A stretch of DNA of 10,682 bases from Prevotellaceae bacterium (GTDB lineage Bacteria; Bacteroidota; Bacteroidia; Bacteroidales; UBA932). Every line of letters begins with the position of its first letter. Positions within the stretch are counted from its first letter, which is position 1. The notes under the pieces are model-generated. The model was given only the letters and a program-made list of their open reading frames with translations, made no database searches and had not been told where the DNA came from. A program made the position numbers and the translations under genes. The DNA lies in the NCBI GenBank assembly GCA_031258755.1, contig JAIRMK010000158.1, forward strand, positions 1 through 10,682, given 5' to 3'. This document shows positions 7,330-10,682 of this stretch, in pieces.

Positions 7330-7986
7330 ATGATATCACGTCGCAGTACGCTTGTAAAGCCCGACGCTCAATTTATCGCGCTGGCGAACACGATTTACGA
7401 ACAGTGCAACGAGCACGCTGCTGAATGGGCTATTGACGCACAAAGGCTCGAGACCTGCGCAACGCTGCTTGCCGCCGCCAATGCCGCATACGAGGCCAAT
7501 AGCGACCGGGCGACGTGTAACGCTATCACCGCAAGCGCCAAAAAAGCGGCATTTGTGGAACTGAAGCGTTTTCTGGCGAATTTTATCGACTATCTGGAAG
7601 TGAATATGTCTGTGCCGAATGCGGCGCTTGTGGCCATGGGGCTTCGTTCGCGGGAGCGGCATGGGCGGCAGCCGCTGCCGCGACCGGCAGAAGCGCCGCT
7701 AATTTCGGTACAGCGGCGGCATGGCGAGATGGTGATTTATGCCGCCCGCCCCCTGCATGGACACTCGGTTCAGGGCAACCTGTCGGGTCATTACCACGGC
7801 TTCATGGTTCGCTACAAGAAGGATGGTGACGCCGACTTTCACATTGCCGCTTCCACCCGGAAACACTGCGCCTTGTACTTCGAGCAAGCCGACGAAGGCA
7901 AGCGGATTTGGCTTTCTGCCGCATGGCTCAACCCCCGGTTAGAAACCGGCCCATGGTGCGAAGACATTACCGAAATTATCGGATAG
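7330..7986 (+). CDS. Hypothetical two-domain protein with fibronectin-III-like C-terminus
   Basis: 218 residues, function unknown. Residues 1-110 are mostly helical and rich in Ala (LAAANAAYEA, ASAKKAAF). After a Pro/Arg-rich linker (about 107-122) the rest looks like a beta sandwich: ISVQRRHGEMVIYA, GFMVRYKKDGD, ALYFEQADEGKRIWLSAAWL and GPWCEDITEII. The 'DEGKR.W...AW.N....GPW.E..T.II' pattern recalls small proteins I have seen in Bacteroidota and spirochaetes without an assigned role; this is recognition from memory, not a search result. No signal peptide or membrane helix. A good GGAGG (7316-7320) lies 9 bases before the ATG and a TATCTTTG promoter at 7290. The gene is more GC-rich than its flanks. 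It stands alone after the palindrome array, with a long non-coding stretch behind it, so the array is the most likely control site. Confidence 0.75.
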   Translation: MISRRSTLVKPDAQFIALANTIYEQCNEHAAEWAIDAQRLETCATLLAAANAAYEANSDRATCNAITASAKKAAFVELKRFLANFIDYLEVNMSVPNAALVAMGLRSRERHGRQPLPRPAEAPLISVQRRHGEMVIYAARPLHGHSVQGNLSGHYHGFMVRYKKDGDADFHIAASTRKHCALYFEQADEGKRIWLSAAWLNPRLETGPWCEDITEIIG

Positions 7987-8160
7987 CCCGCCGGGTGTAT
8001 TTTCAGGAATAAATTTTGTATCTTTCCCCTATAAATTCATTCAAAGGACGTCTACAACCTTGATTGTCGCCTTCGGCATGCGATTTGCAAAAACACACAT
8101 GTCCCAATCTTTATCGAAAAATATGCTGCCTTTTCAAGGCGCCAATGGCATTTGCATCTA

Positions 8161-8286
8161 TTTACCCAGGGCGTTGCCCTGGGCTGGTTTATAAGAGGCC
8201 TTCGGCCTCCAAGCCTCTGCCCCTGCCGCTCCGCCGGAAGCCGAAGGCTTCCCGTAGTCCAGCCCGGGGCAACACCCCGGGGTGAA
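8161..8286. repeat. Nested hairpin element (short palindromic, REP/MITE-like)
   Basis: Four hairpins in a row: CCCAGGGC/GCCCTGGG with a GTT loop (8165-8183), GAGGCC/GGCCTC with a TTC loop (8195-8209), GGAAGCC/GGCTTCC with a GAA loop (8236-8252), and CCCGGGG/CCCCGGG with a CAACA loop (8263-8281). The first and last, with their flanks (TTTACCC...GGGCTGG and CCAGCCC...GGGTGAA), are imperfect inverted copies of each other, so the whole can also fold as one long arm with side hairpins. TCTACAA occurs in the same orientation at 8051-8057 and 8296-8302 and may be a target duplication or chance. It is likely a dispersed non-coding repeat; it could also act as a strong transcription terminator after the 7330 gene. 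Confidence 0.65.
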
Positions 8287-8303
8287 TGTCGGCCATCTAC
8301 AAA

Positions 8304-8338
8304 CATTAATCATTAACCATTAATCATTAACCATTAAC
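8304..8338. repeat. Heptanucleotide tandem repeat CATTAAY x5
   Basis: Five perfect-length 7-base units follow one another: CATTAAT, CATTAAC, CATTAAT, CATTAAC, CATTAAC. It directly follows the hairpin element and the TCTACAA copy at 8296. Confidence 0.9.
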
Positions 8339-8370
8339 TCATGTCTGTGTGTAAATCCAAAATTTTCATG

Positions 8371-8378
8371 TATATTTG
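8371..8378 (+). promoter_or_regulatory. TATATTTG candidate promoter for the 8721 glycan genes
   Basis: TATATTTG matches TAnnTTTG and is followed by CGATGCGTT, so that 8375-8387 is identical to 700-712 at the promoter of the 745 operon. No clear TTTG is found at -33. If used, it would make a leader of about 340 bases containing the TCAACTC array and the C17 run before the 8721 start. Confidence 0.5.
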
Positions 8379-8503
8379 CGATGCGTTAAGCGTTAAGGGT
8401 AAGACGTGAAGCGCACAAACCGGAAAAGAAGCCAATAATGACACAAACCAACGTACATCGGAGAACGGAGAAAGGGAGAACGGGGAACGGAAATCCCCCA
8501 TTT

Positions 8504-8560
<57 letters not shown>

Positions 8561-8583
8561 ACTGCCACTGCCCACTGCATTTA

Positions 8584-8600
8584 CCCCCCCCCCCCCCCCC
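8584..8600. repeat. Homopolymer run of 17 C
   Basis: Seventeen consecutive C at 8584-8600, 120 bases before the 8721 start codon. Runs of this length are prone to slippage in cells and to miscalling in sequencing, so the true length is uncertain. It is upstream of, not within, a coding region. Confidence 0.9.
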
Positions 8601-8720
8601 AACTTTCTAATAATCAGCAAGATATACCCCATGTACAGATCATTAAGTTACCTGTACGAAGGCTTGTTACAAGGCTCTCAGTATATTTTTTGCTATAAAT
8701 CTTCTTGCATCATCTAGAAT

Positions 8721-9674
8721 ATGAGAGAAAAGTTTTATATCATCATGCCTTGCTATAACGACTGGGAATCCTTATCCGTGCTTCTGGCGAATATCGATAA
8801 GGAAAATGAGAGACACCGGTACGACTTTCATATTGTTGTGATAAATGATGGCTCGTCGCAAGATATACCGTGTAATAACTTTTCTTTTCCTTTCATTAAG
8901 GAATTTGTTTGTATTGATTTGATTAGAAATATGGGACACCAGCGAGCTATCAGTATAGCATTGTCCTATATCAGCGACACTTTTACAGATTACAAAGGCG
9001 TAATTGTAATGGATTGCGACGGGGAAGATGATTATAAAGACCTGTTCCGGTTTATTGATGAATTTTCTGAGGATGAAATTATTTTTGCGAGACGACGTAA
9101 GAGGAAAGAACCTTTATCTTTCAGGATATTTTACAGACTCTATAAGTTTGTATTCAGGTGCTTAACGGGCAACATACTGCAAGGCGGAAATTACAGTTTA
9201 ATCCCCCATGCCATGATGAATAAGGTAGTACACTTGAGTGAAATCTGGAACCATTACCATGCGGGTATTTTAAAATCCCGGTTAAAAATAAAGTATGTGG
9301 ATTGTAATCGTGCACAAAGATATAAGGGAATATCAAAAATGAATTTTGCCTCGTTGGTAACGCATGGGTTATCCGCCGTGTCGGTGTTTAATGACACTGT
9401 GTTTGTAAGACTGACCCTTTTTGCCATTGTATTTTTTGTAGTCAGTATTCTTGCGATTGCATTGATTTTATTTATGAAATTTGTATTGCACATCGCTTCT
9501 CCCGGCTGGGCAACTAATGTAATCGGTATTTTTTTAATATTATGTGTTCAGGTTTTCTCCGTGATTATCGGTAACACGTTTATAACGCTCGGGCGCAGAG
9601 ATATGAACGCTTTCCTCCCCATACGGGAATATAAAAATTATATTATGAGGGTGAGACCAATATCCTTCGAATAA
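8721..9674 (+). CDS. GtrB-like polyprenyl-phosphate glycosyltransferase (GT2 with two C-terminal membrane helices)
   Basis: 317 residues, close to the usual 305-330 of GtrB/bactoprenol glucosyltransferases, which transfer a hexose from UDP to undecaprenyl phosphate at the inner face of the cytoplasmic membrane. The GT-A domain shows IIMPCYND (7-14), NDGS (42-45), NMGHQRAISIAL (70-81) and the metal site MDCDGED (97-103). RAQRYKGISKMNF (197-209) is the family's RxxGxSKMN segment before the membrane. Two hydrophobic helices follow at about 228-255 and 262-290, then a charged tail. The ATG at 8721 has no strong Shine-Dalgarno site (AT-rich CTAGAAT before it), common in Bacteroidota. The next gene begins 19 bases downstream, so they are probably co-transcribed. 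It is AT-rich, like the partial gene at the window start. Confidence 0.88.
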   Translation: MREKFYIIMPCYNDWESLSVLLANIDKENERHRYDFHIVVINDGSSQDIPCNNFSFPFIKEFVCIDLIRNMGHQRAISIALSYISDTFTDYKGVIVMDCDGEDDYKDLFRFIDEFSEDEIIFARRRKRKEPLSFRIFYRLYKFVFRCLTGNILQGGNYSLIPHAMMNKVVHLSEIWNHYHAGILKSRLKIKYVDCNRAQRYKGISKMNFASLVTHGLSAVSVFNDTVFVRLTLFAIVFFVVSILAIALILFMKFVLHIASPGWATNVIGIFLILCVQVFSVIIGNTFITLGRRDMNAFLPIREYKNYIMRVRPISFE

Positions 9675-9693
9675 AAATTAACACCATACAACT

Positions 9694-10682
9694 ATGAAAA
9701 ACATTGTTACCTTATCTTTATCTGTTATCTTACTTGCTCTTTTTTCGTTCAGCCTGTTTAAAAACATATCCTGCCCGCTGTTGTGGAATGATGAGTCGAT
9801 GACCGCCGTGGGCGCGGAAGTAGTGCTTCAATATGGCTACCCGAAAGTGCATGGTGAGAAAAATGTTTTTTGTGATTTTAGATATTCCGACCCTTCTTTG
9901 GGTATTAATGAAAAAGACGACGCTTTTGCAGGAAGTTCCGGCTGGGGACAGTATTATTACAGCGTTATTGGCCACAAACTGGCCGAAAAAACAGACAACC
10001 TGTACACCAAAACCGGTATACTTAGAAGCACGTATGCCATAGCCGGCCTGCTTGGCATGTTGCTTTTCGCTTTTATCGCTATGCGGTTTGTGCCCGGTGT
10101 ATTTGCCCGGCATGTTTTTGCTGTGCTGTTTTTACTGTTTTCGTTGATTTCCATTTCACAAACGTTGCATCTGCGCGAAGTGCGGTACTATTCATTAGCC
10201 TTGTTATTGTCGTCAATCATCATAGGCCTTTATATTTGGTTCAGGTTTTACAAACCGTTTAATAAAATAGTGTTTATCCTGCTTGAGGTGATGACTTTGT
10301 GGTTGGCATTTATCACGTTTTCACCCCTGTTTTCCATCGCACTGTTCAGCATGGGCGTGTCGGAACTGTTTATTTTTGTCGACCGCTATAAAAAAACAAA
10401 CATGGTCGGCGCATTACAACACTCTTGGCCTACGATTGTTCTTGCGATTGTGTCAATAATAAGCGTTATTCCGATGATGATTGAGCTTAAATATTTTGAG
10501 ATCGCAAACGCCCTTGAGAAATTATACGACTTCAATGCCAAAATGTATTGGGATAATATATCGGCTCTTTTTGATCATTTTAAGAAACAGGAGTTATTAT
10601 TCGCGGCCATTGCCATGAAAGTATTTTTGTTGTGCTACGTAAAGAAAATACGCATCCAAAATCCGGCGCTCTTTAAAGTTTC
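9694..10682 (+). CDS. GT-C/GT39-like membrane glycosyltransferase, N-terminal part (3' end outside the window)
   Basis: The frame opens at the ATG at 9694 and runs to the window end without a stop: 329 complete codons. Residues 5-22 form a first membrane helix, then an extracytoplasmic loop with LLWNDESMTAVGAE (29-42); the D33-E34 pair in this place is the catalytic acidic motif of ArnT/PMT-type GT39 and other GT-C enzymes. Further helices lie near 113-133, 139-155, 165-185, 191-222, 243-262 and 302-316. LREVRYYSLALL (160-171) also matches the first cytosolic/periplasmic helix pair of this group. It would use the lipid-linked sugar made by the gene before it, 19 bases upstream. GT-C proteins are usually 450-650 residues, so perhaps a third to a half is missing. 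Substrate unknown. Confidence 0.8.
   Translation, partial: MKNIVTLSLSVILLALFSFSLFKNISCPLLWNDESMTAVGAEVVLQYGYPKVHGEKNVFCDFRYSDPSLGINEKDDAFAGSSGWGQYYYSVIGHKLAEKTDNLYTKTGILRSTYAIAGLLGMLLFAFIAMRFVPGVFARHVFAVLFLLFSLISISQTLHLREVRYYSLALLLSSIIIGLYIWFRFYKPFNKIVFILLEVMTLWLAFITFSPLFSIALFSMGVSELFIFVDRYKKTNMVGALQHSWPTIVLAIVSIISVIPMMIELKYFEIANALEKLYDFNAKMYWDNISALFDHFKKQELLFAAIAMKVFLLCYVKKIRIQNPALFKV

Noticed and set aside
7109..7333. Small protein-coding gene made of heptads
   Set aside because: Not listed as a gene: no ribosome-binding site, the open frame follows from a 21-base repeat, and the opposite strand is equally open. Kept as a finding only.
7987..8005. Rho-independent terminator after the 7330 gene (CCCGCCGGG)
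   Set aside because: The possible stem has a loop of one base and no T-run follows.
8052..8306. Open frames on both strands across the hairpin element
   Set aside because: The sequence is dominated by inverted repeats, the translations are low-complexity Arg/Pro-rich, and no start signals are present.

Overview
The window looks like part of a Bacteroidota chromosome (a Bacteroidales-like genome is my best guess). Candidate promoters are of the Bacteroidetes TAnnTTTG type (TACCTTTG, TATATTTG, TATCTTTG), most ribosome-binding regions are A-rich rather than strong Shine-Dalgarno sites, and the protein families fit. Every gene I accept is on the + strand. I used no database search; family names come from motif recognition.

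Layout. 1-507 is the 3' end of an AT-rich GT2 glycosyltransferase gene. 508-744 holds a decayed copy of the promoter and first codons of the ATPase gene found later in the window, followed by a good promoter. 745-5376 is a compact four-gene operon (4-bp overlap, then 6-bp and 1-bp gaps): nucleotide-sugar dehydrogenase, NAD-dependent sugar epimerase/dehydratase, DPM-like GT2 glycosyltransferase, and a large multi-spanning membrane protein that may be a GT-C-type transferase. 5435-7033 is an AAA ATPase fused to a PD-(D/E)XK nuclease-like domain, with its own promoter. 7071-7280 is an array of ten 21-bp units, each centred on a perfect or imperfect 14-bp palindrome, which runs up to the promoter of an unknown two-domain protein (7330-7986). 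7987-8720 is a repeat-rich, apparently non-coding stretch: a nested hairpin element, three different 7-bp tandem repeats, a candidate promoter and a run of 17 C. 8721-9674 is a GtrB-like GT2 glycosyltransferase with two C-terminal membrane helices. From 9694 to the window end is the 5' part of a GT-C/GT39-like membrane protein gene.

How it works together. This is a surface-glycan (O-antigen, capsule or glycoprotein glycan) locus. The dehydrogenase and epimerase would make a modified, probably acidic, nucleotide sugar. The membrane part appears twice as the same pair: a GT2 enzyme of the kind that loads a sugar onto polyprenyl phosphate, followed by a multi-spanning protein that could use that lipid-linked sugar outside the membrane (3676 after 2955; 9694 after 8721). 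The ATPase/nuclease gene, the palindrome array and the unknown gene sit between the two pairs and look like an accessory insertion. The ghost of a second ATPase copy at 555-631 suggests that this gene family spreads or turns over within the locus.
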